A stretch of DNA of 10,072 bases from JAIPEI01 sp041685835 (GCA_041685835.1 JAWLEX010000110.1:1-10072); one strand, 5' to 3'. Counted from the stretch's first letter, positions 1 through 8,771 are shown. Notes: generated by a model not told the origin, from the sequence alone. Program-made: numbers and translations.

Positions 1-21
1 GTTCGGACTCCTTCCTGCAAG

Positions 22-3000
22 TCAATAATCCCACTTCCACTTCACCTCCACCCCTCCTGCTGCATCCGCGCCCACATCGGTCTGCACAGTGATTCTGGGC
101 GTGACCTCGTACTCCACGGAAACTCTTCCTTCATCGGTCCCCAGGCCTTTTTCCACCGCCACATAGGCACCCTCACTCACATACCTGCCCAGGCTCAGGG
201 CTGTGGATCCCTCCTGATCGTCCGTCTGGACCAATTCCACCTGGTCCAAGCCGACCGCCCTCTGGGCCCGGTCCAAGAACCCGAACGTCCTGCCGCCGGC
301 CAGGGAGTCCATGGCGCGCGCCAGCTTCAAGGCCTGTATGGGGGTTATGGTAGTGAGGCTTCGCCCGAAAAGGAGCCGGGCCATGACCTCATCCTGGGGC
401 ATGGGAGGGTCGGAGGTGACCTCGACGCTAAGCGTGGAGGGTCTGCCGGACAGGATGACCCTTCCGGTCATGCCGGCCTTTCGGCGCTCGGCCGTAACAT
501 TCATAAGGGGTTCGGGTGGATGAGACCCGTCAAGAATTACGTTGCCTGAAGCCAGGGAAAACCTCTCCCCAAAGAAGTCGTAGTGGCCTCGAACAATGGT
601 CAGCTCGCCCCTCACCTCCGGGCGGGTCGCAGTCCCACTGACGCGAAGCGCCCCCTTCCATTCCGAGTCCAGCCCGTGTCCCCGGACATATGTACGACCA
701 GGAATCTCGATGTCAACATTCAAATCGACCTCGAACCCGCTTGAAGATCCAGCCTCAGCCTCTCCAGGCTCCTGCTCTCCGATCGAGTCTCCGGCGGACA
801 TCCCGTTGACTTCCACCACCTCAAGTTCCTGAATTTTCGGGGGCAGCCGATCCGGGATTCGCACCTCGGCGGATGCCACCCGAACAATTCCCGAGAGGTC
901 CGCCTTACCGGTCGTCCCGGATATCTCGAGTTCCCCGCCGGCCACCGCTGTGAGATCGTCCAACCTAACGACGTGGAATGAATCCATTCTGAGACGACCC
1001 TCGAACGGGAACCCCGCCTCGACCAGCGGCCGCACACGCCCCTCCACATCTATGGTGCCCCCGCTCCCGTCCACAGCCCGGGCCTGCTCTAAAATCAAGT
1101 CTTTTCCGCTCACGCGGACATGGACATCCACTTCCCTGAAGATGGTCCCGCTTTTAAGGACGTCGAACGTCCCGTCACGCACATGGACGTCGCCCCGCAC
1201 CACAGGGGAGGCCACGCTACCGGATATAGACACATCAGCCATAAGCCGGCCCGACAAACGCAGGCCGTCCATTAAAAACCAGGCCGGTACAGGCCCCAGA
1301 TCCAAGTCCGCAGCGACCCGGCCCTCAATATCCCCCTGTTCGGGAAAATCCATGGACAGGGGGGACAGGCTCAGATTTGCAGGCGTCGCAACAAAGGCCT
1401 CTATTGGGCGGGATTCCTCGTCATCCAGCGTCAAGCGCACCTCCATTCGCCCGCCTCCCAGGGAGGCGGAGGAGGAAACCCTGAATCGAGGTATGTGCCT
1501 CAACGCAGGATCCGGAAACCCTGCACCTTCCGCCACCAGTTCCGCCTCGACCATGGGCTTCTGGGCGGTACCAAAAAGGCGAAGGCTGCCGGCAACGAGC
1601 CCGTCCATTGGCGGCCTGCCCGCCAGGGCCAGGAGGGCCAAAGGGATTTCCTCGAAATCAACCGCCATCTCGATTTGTTCCGCCATTCGGCCCTCGATCT
1701 TCAGGCGTCCGGAGTCCGCGTGCAATACGAGCGGAGTCGTCTCTATTCCGTTCTCCGGCAAGAGGCGTATCTCCGCCGGGTCTGCCAGCCTAAGCCCGTG
1801 GGAACCGAACTCGACCTTCAGGGACTCGAGATTCAGGAGCCTGGCATGCTCGGACCAGCGCACCAGGCCCTCGGAAGACACTCGAAAAGGCTCTTTCAGG
1901 ACGCCGGATGCATCAGCTTCGACGTTTATCGCTCCAAAGCGGCCCCTCGCATTTATCGCGAGTTTTTCCACGACAGCGTCCCCATGGTTAAAACCCGTCA
2001 CACCGATATATACTTCACCCTCCGCCTCCCCCAGGACATCCCGGGCCTCGCCTCTGAGTTGGATCCTGCGGGCCCGGCCTGCAAATGACCTGAAGTCATC
2101 TAACTGGAGTTCAAGCCCTATATCCTGGACCTCATCTTTTTTGGAAAGACGAAGCAGAAAAGCGCAACGGCCGTCCAGTTCCATATTCAACACTGCCGCC
2201 ATTGGAGCGAGGTCCTCAAGTGACCCATTCAAATCACCCTGAGCGACACCGGACGGGATATGAACCGCCAATCCGCCCGAAACCCGGGACCCGGCCTCCT
2301 GGATCCACATATCGTGCAGCCTGAGAAACGGCATATCCAGGTCCACGTCAGCCCCGGCCGCCACCTCCAGGTCTTCATGAACGATCTTCAGGTTAATCCG
2401 CCCTTCGGGCTCCGGCAGGATGTGCCGGGCATGGAGCGTTGCCTGAACATGCCCGATAGGCACGGTATCCAGCTCAAAATCCTGAATGTTCAATTCCACA
2501 TCGGCATTGGGATCCCGGAAGCCGCCGTTAATCCCGGCCTTCAACGTGACCATGCCGCCGACAGGACGTCCCGCTGCGGAGGAGAGCACACCTGCGTCCG
2601 GAATGGTTGCGAGAATCGATATGTTGCCGGTCTCCTGGACCAGGTCTGCATTGCCGTTTACGTCAAACTCGAAGCCCGGAAAGATCGCCCTGAAATTACT
2701 GAAACCAACCGTGCGGCCTTCCTTGACGGTGACACCCCCCCTGAACTCTCCCTCATCGCCCACCAGCGGGTTCAGCTCAACAGGAATCGGTCCGATGTCT
2801 TGCATTCGGCCGTTCACGTCCATGTGCACGGATCGTCTGATGGCGTCGGCCTGGACAAGCGCGGTTAGAGAACCGCTTCCCTTGACACCGATACCGCTCT
2901 CCTCATCAAAGGGCAACTTTGCCAAGTCCTCCACCCGAATGCGCACGCGCCCGTCCAGGGACCGGTCGTCCAGGCGGACCGGACCGCTGAAGTCGGCATC

Positions 3001-4458
3001 AAGGTTCCCGTCGGAGACGCGCAGATGGGAAACGGACAGCATATCCATGGACGTAAAACGCATGTTCAGGTCCCAATCAACCCTCTGCCTGAAAAGGGTC
3101 CGGTCTCCGGCCTCAAAAGATGCGTCACAAAATAAGCCCTCGCCCTGGATTTGGAGTGCCTGCAGGGAAGGAACGTCTTCCCCTTGTTCAGGACGAAGCA
3201 GTAACGATCCTTTTGCGGAACCAATGTTCACGCCGTCTGCGTGCAGCCCTGCGACCTCTGCATGCAGGTCGGCAAAAGGCGCGTCAAACCTGCCCTGAAG
3301 ATTAAGTCGGGCATGCAGGCGTCCTGTTGAAACCGGGAAGTCCGGGGATTCGTACCGGCCGAGTTCCGGTACAGTCAGATCCAGGCGGGCCTCACCCGAG
3401 CCCTTGCCGATATCAAACAGGCCCGATATCTCGGAATCCATCCCGTCCAAGGTCAAGGCCAGCCGCTCAATTGACGCCACACCCTCATCGGACACTGAGG
3501 CGGAGAGGGAAAACCCGCCGGCCGCGATCCCCGGAAAAACCGTGGCCGCCTCCTTAATGAGGTCCTCGTTCAATTCGAAGTCGCCCCCGGCCTTGACGGA
3601 CATGCGATCCCGGGCCGCATCGACCTGAAGGTCACACCAAATTGAGCCCCAGGCCCCGGTTTCGACTTCCATCTCCCCTTGCCAGTCGTCGGGCGGGCCC
3701 TTGCCCGAGACCCGAAGTCTCGACGCCCCGGGCCGAACGCCGGCGAGGCGGGACAGGGCCCCTGTACCCGGTTCAATCAATTGGAGATCGAGCTCCAGGT
3801 GCAGGGGGGAAGTATTCAACACCCATCTCAGCCCGGCCATCTCCTCCGAAGCGTCCAGCCGACGCACACGAAACTCCCCCTGAACGGTTTCGCCGCCTCC
3901 GGTAACAGTCATCCGTCCCGAGGCGGTGAACTCCGCCTCCTCTCCAATGACGGAACCGTCCAGGAACAACCTGTCCACCAAGAACCTTTCAAGGAGGACC
4001 GGGGGAAGAGAGATGGGCCATGCCTGCCGGGCCGGCCGGGAAGGCCTGGTGGTTTTTGGGCTCGAGGCGGACTCGGGGGGTCGCCGTAAAACCTCCACCT
4101 CCGCAGCTTCCAGCCTGCCGATATGAATTCTCCTCGTCATGAGGGCTTTAGGGAACCACTTAAAGGAAAGACCTTCAACGCGAAGCCAGGGATCGCTTTC
4201 CTCGCCGAGGACCGCCGTTCCAACGACAAAGTCAAAGGGGATGAATCCCTGTAGACCTTCGATATGCAAAGCCATGCCCGTGCCCGTCTCCACGGCCCTC
4301 CCGACCCACGAGACCAGTAGATCCTTACCCATTCGGGTCTGGATGAGCGCGAAGCAGGACACCACTCCGAGGACCAGGGCGAGGAACGACCAGAGGACCC
4401 AGCGCAAAATCCGGCCATAGACAGACCTTACAGGACCATGGGAATCAGACAGTGGCAT
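22..4458 (-). CDS. tamB: TamB, inner-membrane-anchored translocation and assembly module protein
   Basis: TamB spans the periplasm from the inner membrane and works with TamA in outer-membrane protein and lipid homeostasis. From the ATG at 4458 the protein has 1478 residues, somewhat longer than the E. coli protein. A short basic cytoplasmic tail is followed by one membrane helix (about residues 17-40, RILRWVLW...FALI). A very long beta-rich body follows, with repeats of the type GxLxxSGxxxxPxxxGxL typical of AsmA/TamB lipid-groove proteins. The C-terminal DUF490 region (about 1242-1478) has the family signature SDPPMPQDEVMARLLFGRSL near 1349 and ends in VKWKWDY, as TamB proteins do. The reading frame continues upstream to a TTG at 4515, but that would place nearly 70 nt inside the upstream CBS gene, so I prefer ATG 4458. 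No Shine-Dalgarno sequence is visible before it and it overlaps the CBS gene by 14 nt, so translational coupling is likely (inference). The family call is secure; the start is probable. Confidence 0.93.
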   Translation of the reverse strand: MPLSDSHGPVRSVYGRILRWVLWSFLALVLGVVSCFALIQTRMGKDLLVSWVGRAVETGTGMALHIEGLQGFIPFDFVVGTAVLGEESDPWLRVEGLSFKWFPKALMTRRIHIGRLEAAEVEVLRRPPESASSPKTTRPSRPARQAWPISLPPVLLERFLVDRLFLDGSVIGEEAEFTASGRMTVTGGGETVQGEFRVRRLDASEEMAGLRWVLNTSPLHLELDLQLIEPGTGALSRLAGVRPGASRLRVSGKGPPDDWQGEMEVETGAWGSIWCDLQVDAARDRMSVKAGGDFELNEDLIKEAATVFPGIAAGGFSLSASVSDEGVASIERLALTLDGMDSEISGLFDIGKGSGEARLDLTVPELGRYESPDFPVSTGRLHARLNLQGRFDAPFADLHAEVAGLHADGVNIGSAKGSLLLRPEQGEDVPSLQALQIQGEGLFCDASFEAGDRTLFRQRVDWDLNMRFTSMDMLSVSHLRVSDGNLDADFSGPVRLDDRSLDGRVRIRVEDLAKLPFDEESGIGVKGSGSLTALVQADAIRRSVHMDVNGRMQDIGPIPVELNPLVGDEGEFRGGVTVKEGRTVGFSNFRAIFPGFEFDVNGNADLVQETGNISILATIPDAGVLSSAAGRPVGGMVTLKAGINGGFRDPNADVELNIQDFELDTVPIGHVQATLHARHILPEPEGRINLKIVHEDLEVAAGADVDLDMPFLRLHDMWIQEAGSRVSGGLAVHIPSGVAQGDLNGSLEDLAPMAAVLNMELDGRCAFLLRLSKKDEVQDIGLELQLDDFRSFAGRARRIQLRGEARDVLGEAEGEVYIGVTGFNHGDAVVEKLAINARGRFGAINVEADASGVLKEPFRVSSEGLVRWSEHARLLNLESLKVEFGSHGLRLADPAEIRLLPENGIETTPLVLHADSGRLKIEGRMAEQIEMAVDFEEIPLALLALAGRPPMDGLVAGSLRLFGTAQKPMVEAELVAEGAGFPDPALRHIPRFRVSSSASLGGGRMEVRLTLDDEESRPIEAFVATPANLSLSPLSMDFPEQGDIEGRVAADLDLGPVPAWFLMDGLRLSGRLMADVSISGSVASPVVRGDVHVRDGTFDVLKSGTIFREVDVHVRVSGKDLILEQARAVDGSGGTIDVEGRVRPLVEAGFPFEGRLRMDSFHVVRLDDLTAVAGGELEISGTTGKADLSGIVRVASAEVRIPDRLPPKIQELEVVEVNGMSAGDSIGEQEPGEAEAGSSSGFEVDLNVDIEIPGRTYVRGHGLDSEWKGALRVSGTATRPEVRGELTIVRGHYDFFGERFSLASGNVILDGSHPPEPLMNVTAERRKAGMTGRVILSGRPSTLSVEVTSDPPMPQDEVMARLLFGRSLTTITPIQALKLARAMDSLAGGRTFGFLDRAQRAVGLDQVELVQTDDQEGSTALSLGRYVSEGAYVAVEKGLGTDEGRVSVEYEVTPRITVQTDVGADAAGGVEVKWKWDY

Positions 4459-4855
4459 CGGCGAGGGTCTTGAAAACATAAAGAGTGGCCCGCATGACAT
4501 CCCGTTCGGTGACAATACCTTGAATCCTGTCCTCCAGAGTCACCAGTAGGCGGCGGACCTTCTTCTCTGCCATGAGGTCCGCGGCCTGACCTATGGGGGC
4601 ATGACCTTCGATGGTTATGAGAGGGATGCTCATCACCTCCTCGACAAGGGCCGTAGCGAAACTGTTGTCAGAGCTAAGCTTCTTAAGCACGTCCCGTTCG
4701 GTGAGAATGCCCTTTATTTCGCCGTCCCGGGTTGCAATGACCGACCCGATTCCCTTATCCACCATGAGCCGCACGGCTTCGTAGAGAGAAGCCCGGCTTT
4801 CCACGGTCACGATATTCACGGACATGATGTTCTCCACCGCATAGGTCACAGCCAT
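4445..4855 (-). CDS. Small CBS-pair protein encoded between tamA and tamB
   Basis: The 136-residue cytoplasmic protein is almost entirely two CBS domains (about residues 5-61 and 71-128). Each has the usual opening (ENIMSVNIVTV; EEVMSIPLITI) and ends in a TERD motif (GILTERDVLK, GIVTERDVMR), the position that contacts the ribose of bound adenine nucleotides in many CBS proteins. There is no signal peptide, membrane segment or attached catalytic domain, so it is probably a nucleotide or energy-state sensor acting on a partner. The partner is unknown. An in-frame TTG at 5041 would give 198 residues, but the extra 62 residues do not resemble CBS sequence and start inside the tamA stop. The ATG at 4855 has GGAGG six bases upstream and was chosen. 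The gene overlaps the tamB start by 14 nt, so the two are probably expressed together. Confidence 0.9.
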   Translation of the reverse strand: MAVTYAVENIMSVNIVTVESRASLYEAVRLMVDKGIGSVIATRDGEIKGILTERDVLKKLSSDNSFATALVEEVMSIPLITIEGHAPIGQAADLMAEKKVRRLLVTLEDRIQGIVTERDVMRATLYVFKTLADATV

Positions 4856-4861
4856 ATCCAT

Positions 4862-4866
4862 CCTCC
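4862..4866 (-). promoter_or_regulatory. Shine-Dalgarno sequence deciding the CBS-pair gene start
   Basis: GGAGG on the minus strand lies 6 nt before the ATG at 4855. It directly abuts another in-frame ATG at 4861 (no spacer) and is downstream of the ATG at 4876, so it supports 4855 rather than either of these or the TTG at 5041. Confidence 0.8.
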
Positions 4867-4891
4867 ATTTCTGCATGGGTGCTCGAGCTTG

Positions 4892-5021
4892 GCCCGTGAT
4901 TCCGGGCAATCCGTTTAGTCCAACCACTATGAATTCTACTGAATTTCCGGCCGGAGATAAAGACTGAACAGGCGCCCGTTTTAATCTCGACAATCTCTGC
5001 TCCGGGACACGAATCACGGGC
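4892..5021. repeat. 11-bp inverted repeat bracketing the tamA-CBS gap
   Basis: GCCCGTGATTC (4892-4902) and its exact reverse complement GAATCACGGGC (5011-5021) face each other across 108 nt, almost the full gap between tamA and the CBS gene. Neither arm is followed by a T run in either direction, so it is not an evident terminator. It could be the base of a long leader structure, a paired protein-binding site, or the ends of a small inserted element. I see no recognisable element inside. Confidence 0.5.
4933..4961 (-). promoter_or_regulatory. Possible promoter for the CBS-tamB pair
   Basis: On the minus strand a -10-like TAGAAT (4933-4938) lies 17 nt from a weak -35-like TTTATC (4956-4961). 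The spacer contains the perfect 10-bp palindrome TCCGGCCGGA (4946-4955), a possible operator. The -35 match is poor (3 of 6), so read-through from tamA is an equally good explanation for expression of the downstream genes. Confidence 0.25.
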
Positions 5022-5037
5022 ACGGAGCCGTGAGTAT

Positions 5038-6861
5038 TCAAAACGCCTGCCCTATGCTCAAGTAGAACTGGAGGGCATCGTCCACACCTTCCCTTCTATC
5101 CAGGGGCACGGCCACGTCCAGTCGAAGCGGGCCCAAGAAACTAAAGTAACGTACCCCCATCCCCGCTCCCCATAGCATACCTCCCCCCGTCCCGGGCCTT
5201 GTCCCCTCAAAGGCCCGTCCCCCGTCCACAAAACCGGCCAGCCCGAAGGAAGGGGTCAGACGCAGCCGGAGTTCGCAAGACATCTCCAGCAGGGATCGCC
5301 CTCCCACCGGGATCGAGCCCTCGAGCGCCCCGGCTGTCTGAAAGGGGATCCCACGAACCGAGCCGCCTCCCCCGGCATAAAACCGCTCATCCGCCGGAAT
5401 GTCGAGAAGAGAGGCCCCTGTGATGCTCCCGACGGCCCAGCGGGTTGCCAGGACCAGGCCAGGGTCTTTCAGGAGGCGCAGGTAATAGGTCAGGCCCGCG
5501 TAGACCCGGACAAAATACAGGTCCCTTTCCAGGACCTCGGCGTATGGTGTCAACTTGAGTCCGAGGCGCAGTCCCTCTGTGGGGTCAAGAAGGTCGTCGC
5601 TGGAGTCCCAGTCGAGCCGCAAAGGAAACGAGATAAGTCCGAAATCCTCTTCCAGGCCGAGGTGATCCACCCGGGAGACCTTCAGGCCGACGCCGCCTCC
5701 TGCAACAAGGCGATCCGATATGCGGCGTTCCAACCCGACGGCCGTTTTTGAATACCGGCTGGTGAAGGCCTCGGGACTTTCAGTGCCCACGCCCGCCTCC
5801 GCGATAAGGGTCTGGTCCGGCCGCAGGAATTCGGGTTTTCTAAAGACGCTCCCACCGACGATGCGATCCTCGGAGATATTGGTGTCAAAAAAGAGCCGCT
5901 CTCCCCGGCCGAATAGATTACGGTGTTTCCATGACCCCTGCAATCCAGGGCCCTCGTCCGTCCTGTAACTCAGACCCAAACCAACGGTCCTGTGTTTCCG
6001 TTCCCTGATTTCCACTTGAATGGGTATGCGTCCTTGTGGGTCCAGTGACTCGGCAGGTCTCACATCAACGGCGGCGAAAAGCCCGGTGTGGATCAAGCGC
6101 TCCCTGGTCTTATCCAACTTGGAGGCGTTATACGGCTCACCCTCCTTCCAGGCCGACTTTGTGAGCACAAAAGGCTCTTCCACATTTTCGAGCCCAAAGA
6201 CCAGTACCGGGCCGAAGAGGGCTTTTGGACCGGGATCCAGGGATATCTCGACGCTGACCGAATTGCGGGCGTGATCCACCAAGGCCCTGGGCCGATCCGC
6301 CTTTGCAAACGGGTATCCGTGGTTCTTCAACAGGCTGATAAGTCGGTCCCCGGCATCTACAATGTCAGCGGCACGGGCCGGTACTCCCTTCTCGAGGAGC
6401 CCCTTGTCCTTTCCCGCAAGCAAGGGATCCTGGAGCGGGCTTGTCTCCCCGGCGAATTCCAGATCCACTGTTTCAATTTTATATACAGGCCCCGCATCCA
6501 CCTGAAACCTTACCTCCACAGGGGCAGAATCGGTTTCCAGGGTCGGGACAACCCCGGCCTGGTAGTATCCCTCTGACCTCAACACCTCGACCATTCGCGA
6601 GGCGTCCCCGCGCGCGCGCACCCTTAGCATCTCCAGGCCGGCAGGCGGGCTTTCCCGGAGAGAGAAGGTGTCCGCGACATCCTTCAGAAGCTGTTCGACC
6701 CGCTTGTCAGGAGCCCCCTCAATCCGGGGGGAATAGGCGACTTCCAGGGCCGCGGCCTTGGGGGTGAGAAATACGAACAACAGGAGGGCGCACAGCAATG
6801 ATGCTGTTCCCGCTGAAAGGCCGGCCCTTGGGTCCGATCTTCTATGGATCCTGCCCTTCAT
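5038..6861 (-). CDS. tamA: TamA, Omp85-family outer-membrane assembly protein
   Basis: TamA is an outer-membrane beta-barrel of the BamA/Omp85 family that partners with TamB. The 607-residue length is close to the E. coli protein. A signal peptide is clear: basic start MKGRIHRR, hydrophobic core SLLCALLLFVFL, likely cleavage after AAA at residue 38. Three POTRA domains cover about 40-290; the first contains the TamA-like LRVRARGD...LRSEGYY stretch. The barrel occupies about 290-607, with SYRTDEGPGLQGSWKHRNLFGRG at its start, LDWDSSDDLLDPTEG near 416-430, the Omp85 motif RFYAGGGGSVRG at 493-504, and a final strand ending in phenylalanine (LSIGQAF). A stop codon just upstream in frame makes ATG 6861 the first possible start. 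Its ribosome site is odd: GGAGG lies 14 nt upstream, farther than usual. tamB follows one gene later, which supports TamA over a generic Omp85 protein. Confidence 0.93.
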   Translation of the reverse strand: MKGRIHRRSDPRAGLSAGTASLLCALLLFVFLTPKAAALEVAYSPRIEGAPDKRVEQLLKDVADTFSLRESPPAGLEMLRVRARGDASRMVEVLRSEGYYQAGVVPTLETDSAPVEVRFQVDAGPVYKIETVDLEFAGETSPLQDPLLAGKDKGLLEKGVPARAADIVDAGDRLISLLKNHGYPFAKADRPRALVDHARNSVSVEISLDPGPKALFGPVLVFGLENVEEPFVLTKSAWKEGEPYNASKLDKTRERLIHTGLFAAVDVRPAESLDPQGRIPIQVEIRERKHRTVGLGLSYRTDEGPGLQGSWKHRNLFGRGERLFFDTNISEDRIVGGSVFRKPEFLRPDQTLIAEAGVGTESPEAFTSRYSKTAVGLERRISDRLVAGGGVGLKVSRVDHLGLEEDFGLISFPLRLDWDSSDDLLDPTEGLRLGLKLTPYAEVLERDLYFVRVYAGLTYYLRLLKDPGLVLATRWAVGSITGASLLDIPADERFYAGGGGSVRGIPFQTAGALEGSIPVGGRSLLEMSCELRLRLTPSFGLAGFVDGGRAFEGTRPGTGGGMLWGAGMGVRYFSFLGPLRLDVAVPLDRREGVDDALQFYLSIGQAF

Positions 6862-7010
6862 GATCTAAGGGATTGCCTCCGGTCCGGAACCCGTTCCAAT
6901 ACCGTTCTTCCCATCAGGTCGATAGTCGGACAATGCCGTGACGCCCGCTGCTCAACCGCAGGGTCCGATTCACCAGGACTTGGGGAAAACATCGGGCGGG
7001 TGGGTCCGGG

Positions 7011-7049
7011 AAAAATGGGAGCCCGTATCGAGAACGCTTACGACGGGCT
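7011..7049 (-). terminator. Possible intrinsic terminator across the mltF stop codon
   Basis: On the minus strand AGCCCGT (7049-7043) and ACGGGCT (7026-7020) form a perfect 7-bp stem with a 16-nt loop that contains the mltF stop codon. Four bases after the stem comes TTTTT (7015-7011). The loop is large and the T run short and slightly displaced, so termination may be partial, with tamA receiving read-through. I find no convincing promoter in the 6862-7010 gap, which leaves the expression of tamA open. Confidence 0.4.
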
Positions 7050-8417
7050 GATCGCCTCTCGTTTAAGGATATCATAATAAGTCCGGATCCGCTCTATGTA
7101 TCGGACCGGTTCGGTCCCCCGGCAGTAGCCGTGCTCGGTCTGCTTATAGTGCTTGGGGTACCGGAGCAGAGGAAGGACCTGCTGAAGCGCCGACCAGCTG
7201 TCGGGATTCATTCCCATTTCCGCAGCCAGTTTCTGCGCATCGCGGACGTGGCCGTAACCGATGTTGAAACATGCAAGCGCGATAAGGGTCCGATCCGGTT
7301 CCTGGGCGCCCTCAAACCTATCATAGAGCATCCTGAGGTAGCGAACCCCTCCGCGTATCGCCTGTGACGGATCGAGCCGGTCATCGACGCCCATCTCATT
7401 CGCAGTAACCTCGGTAAGCTGCATGATTCCCCTAACCCCGGTGTGACTCATGGCATTGGGATCGAAATGGGACTCCTGGTATACCATGGCCGCTATCAGA
7501 CGCCAATCAAAGCCATATTTGCCGGCGGCCGCCTTGATGGTGTCGCGGTATCTGGGCAAACGGGTCTTGATCCTGCTGTGATACTTGCGAAGATCCACGT
7601 AGTCGAAAATCTCCACATTTCCGTAGTAATAGTCGTGAATCTTGGCGTAGGTGCCGTCCTCCATGATCTTATCGAAAAACGCATTGATTGCCTTCCTCAG
7701 GCCGGCATCCTCCTTGCGTACCGCCCATCCCAACACCTGTGGCTCCTCCAACGGGAACGCCACCTTGACCTCGGGATAATAGCGGCGGTTCAACAGGGCG
7801 ATGTTGGAGTCGGCCACCGTAATCGGGATCTCCTTTTCTGCAACCATGCGAATGAACTCCTCGGTGGGTACCTCGTCATGGAGCCGAATCTTGATGTCCA
7901 TGCCCCGCCCTTTTAGTTCACGCAGCCGCTCCTGGTAAGATGTCCCCCTGCGGACATAAACGGTCATTCCGTTCAGGTCTTCCATTTCACTCAGATTGTA
8001 GTTGCCCTGGTGAACGATGACCCGTTGCTGAACGGTCAAGTACCCGCTCGAGAAATCAGCCAGCCTTTTCCGATCCGGCGTTATGGTGAGGCTCGCCGCA
8101 ATGAAGTCCCCTTTTCCCTTTCTCAGTTCTTCGAACAGGTTTTGCCAATCCGGGGTCCGGACACGCAGTTCCACGCCCAAGTGGTCGGCAAAGGCCCGGG
8201 CCAGGTCGTATTCAAACCCCATGGGCCTGTCCTGATAATTGAAATAGCAGTGCCCGTTGTTACGGGTCAGGACCGTGATCTCCCCGCGGTTCTTGATCCT
8301 TTCAAGAAAAGGCTCCTTCGTCCGAAGGGAAACAAGAAACAGCAACACGCCTATGGAGACCGCGGCCACACCGGCCCAGACAATCCATCGGCCCTTCTTT
8401 ATCTTGTGAATAACCAT
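7038..8417 (-). CDS. mltF: MltF-type membrane-bound lytic murein transglycosylase
   Basis: This enzyme class cleaves peptidoglycan between N-acetylmuramic acid and N-acetylglucosamine, forming 1,6-anhydro ends. The 459-residue protein has the two-part MltF layout. A basic N-terminus and one hydrophobic segment (about 11-30) are followed by a periplasmic solute-binding type 3 domain (about 37-268, with GFEYDLARAFADHLG and DFIAASLTITPDRK). A soluble-lytic-transglycosylase domain (about 288-459) comes last. The catalytic glutamate is E315 in VYQESHFDP, followed by the substrate-groove motifs GVRGIMQLT (327-335) and CFNIGYGHV (383-391). There is no lipobox cysteine, so the first segment is either an uncleaved anchor or an atypical signal peptide. 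The start lies 12 nt after the LapA-like gene, and only an A-run precedes the ATG instead of a clear Shine-Dalgarno, so translation probably depends on the upstream gene (inference). Confidence 0.92.
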   Translation of the reverse strand: MVIHKIKKGRWIVWAGVAAVSIGVLLFLVSLRTKEPFLERIKNRGEITVLTRNNGHCYFNYQDRPMGFEYDLARAFADHLGVELRVRTPDWQNLFEELRKGKGDFIAASLTITPDRKRLADFSSGYLTVQQRVIVHQGNYNLSEMEDLNGMTVYVRRGTSYQERLRELKGRGMDIKIRLHDEVPTEEFIRMVAEKEIPITVADSNIALLNRRYYPEVKVAFPLEEPQVLGWAVRKEDAGLRKAINAFFDKIMEDGTYAKIHDYYYGNVEIFDYVDLRKYHSRIKTRLPRYRDTIKAAAGKYGFDWRLIAAMVYQESHFDPNAMSHTGVRGIMQLTEVTANEMGVDDRLDPSQAIRGGVRYLRMLYDRFEGAQEPDRTLIALACFNIGYGHVRDAQKLAAEMGMNPDSWSALQQVLPLLRYPKHYKQTEHGYCRGTEPVRYIERIRTYYDILKREAISPS

Positions 8418-8429
8418 AGCTGCTTTTTT

Positions 8430-8771
8430 TCAGCCCACAAATCCCGGCTGTATTTGTCCTCGTCGCTCCAGGGCTATCTGAGGGAGACGGAAAATTTGTG
8501 CCCGGAAGGCCCGGCTATAGTTCTCACCGGAGTCGGCGTGCTTATCAACCCGGCCGACCTGCTGTTTGAGCTCCCTCATTTCCTTTCTGAAAGAACGGTT
8601 CCTCAGTATCTGTCTCACCAGCCCGGGCAGGGCGGCAAAAAAGATGAGCCCGGTAATGGACATTTGAAACGTCCACGCCAGGAACTTGAAATCAACGGGT
8701 GCCACGTTTTGAATGCCGGCAACGACTAATCCCATAAGCAGTATAAAGGTCACGATCAATGACAGGTACAT
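8430..8771 (-). CDS. lapA: LapA-like (DUF1049) inner-membrane protein
   Basis: The 113-residue protein has two membrane helices (about 2-20 and 36-55) joined by the DUF1049 hallmark around IQNVAPVDFKFLAWTF. A charged cytoplasmic segment likely to be coiled coil follows (RNRSFRKEMRELKQQV, about 57-72), then a basic tail with no recognisable domain. In E. coli, LapA works with LapB and FtsH in controlling lipopolysaccharide synthesis through LpxC turnover. No lapB or ftsH is visible here, so the same job is inference. The frame is open to 8831, but the ATG at 8771 has a near-perfect AAGGAGG seven bases upstream and places the first helix at the N-terminus, as is usual for the family. It is the first gene of a probable two-gene operon with mltF, behind the promoter at 8845-8872. 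Confidence 0.8.
   Translation of the reverse strand: MYLSLIVTFILLMGLVVAGIQNVAPVDFKFLAWTFQMSITGLIFFAALPGLVRQILRNRSFRKEMRELKQQVGRVDKHADSGENYSRAFRAQIFRLPQIALERRGQIQPGFVG

Noticed and set aside
950..2242. 430-codon open frame on the plus strand
   Set aside because: It lies wholly inside tamB on the opposite strand, is rich in Ser, Arg and Pro without domain-like patterns, and reflects the GC-rich codon use of tamB.
3327..4420. Several short plus- and minus-strand open frames over the N-terminal half of tamB
   Set aside because: All overlap tamB in other frames, are rich in Arg, Pro and Ser, and lack ribosome sites or recognisable domains.
4459..4515. Longer tamB start at TTG 4515 or ATGs at 4500 and 4479
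   Set aside because: These add residues inside the upstream CBS gene with no better ribosome site; ATG 4458 already gives a normal tail before the membrane helix.
4856..5041. 62-residue N-terminal extension of the CBS-pair protein starting at TTG 5041
   Set aside because: The extension is not CBS-like, starts within the tamA stop codon, and the ATG at 4855 has a well-spaced GGAGG.
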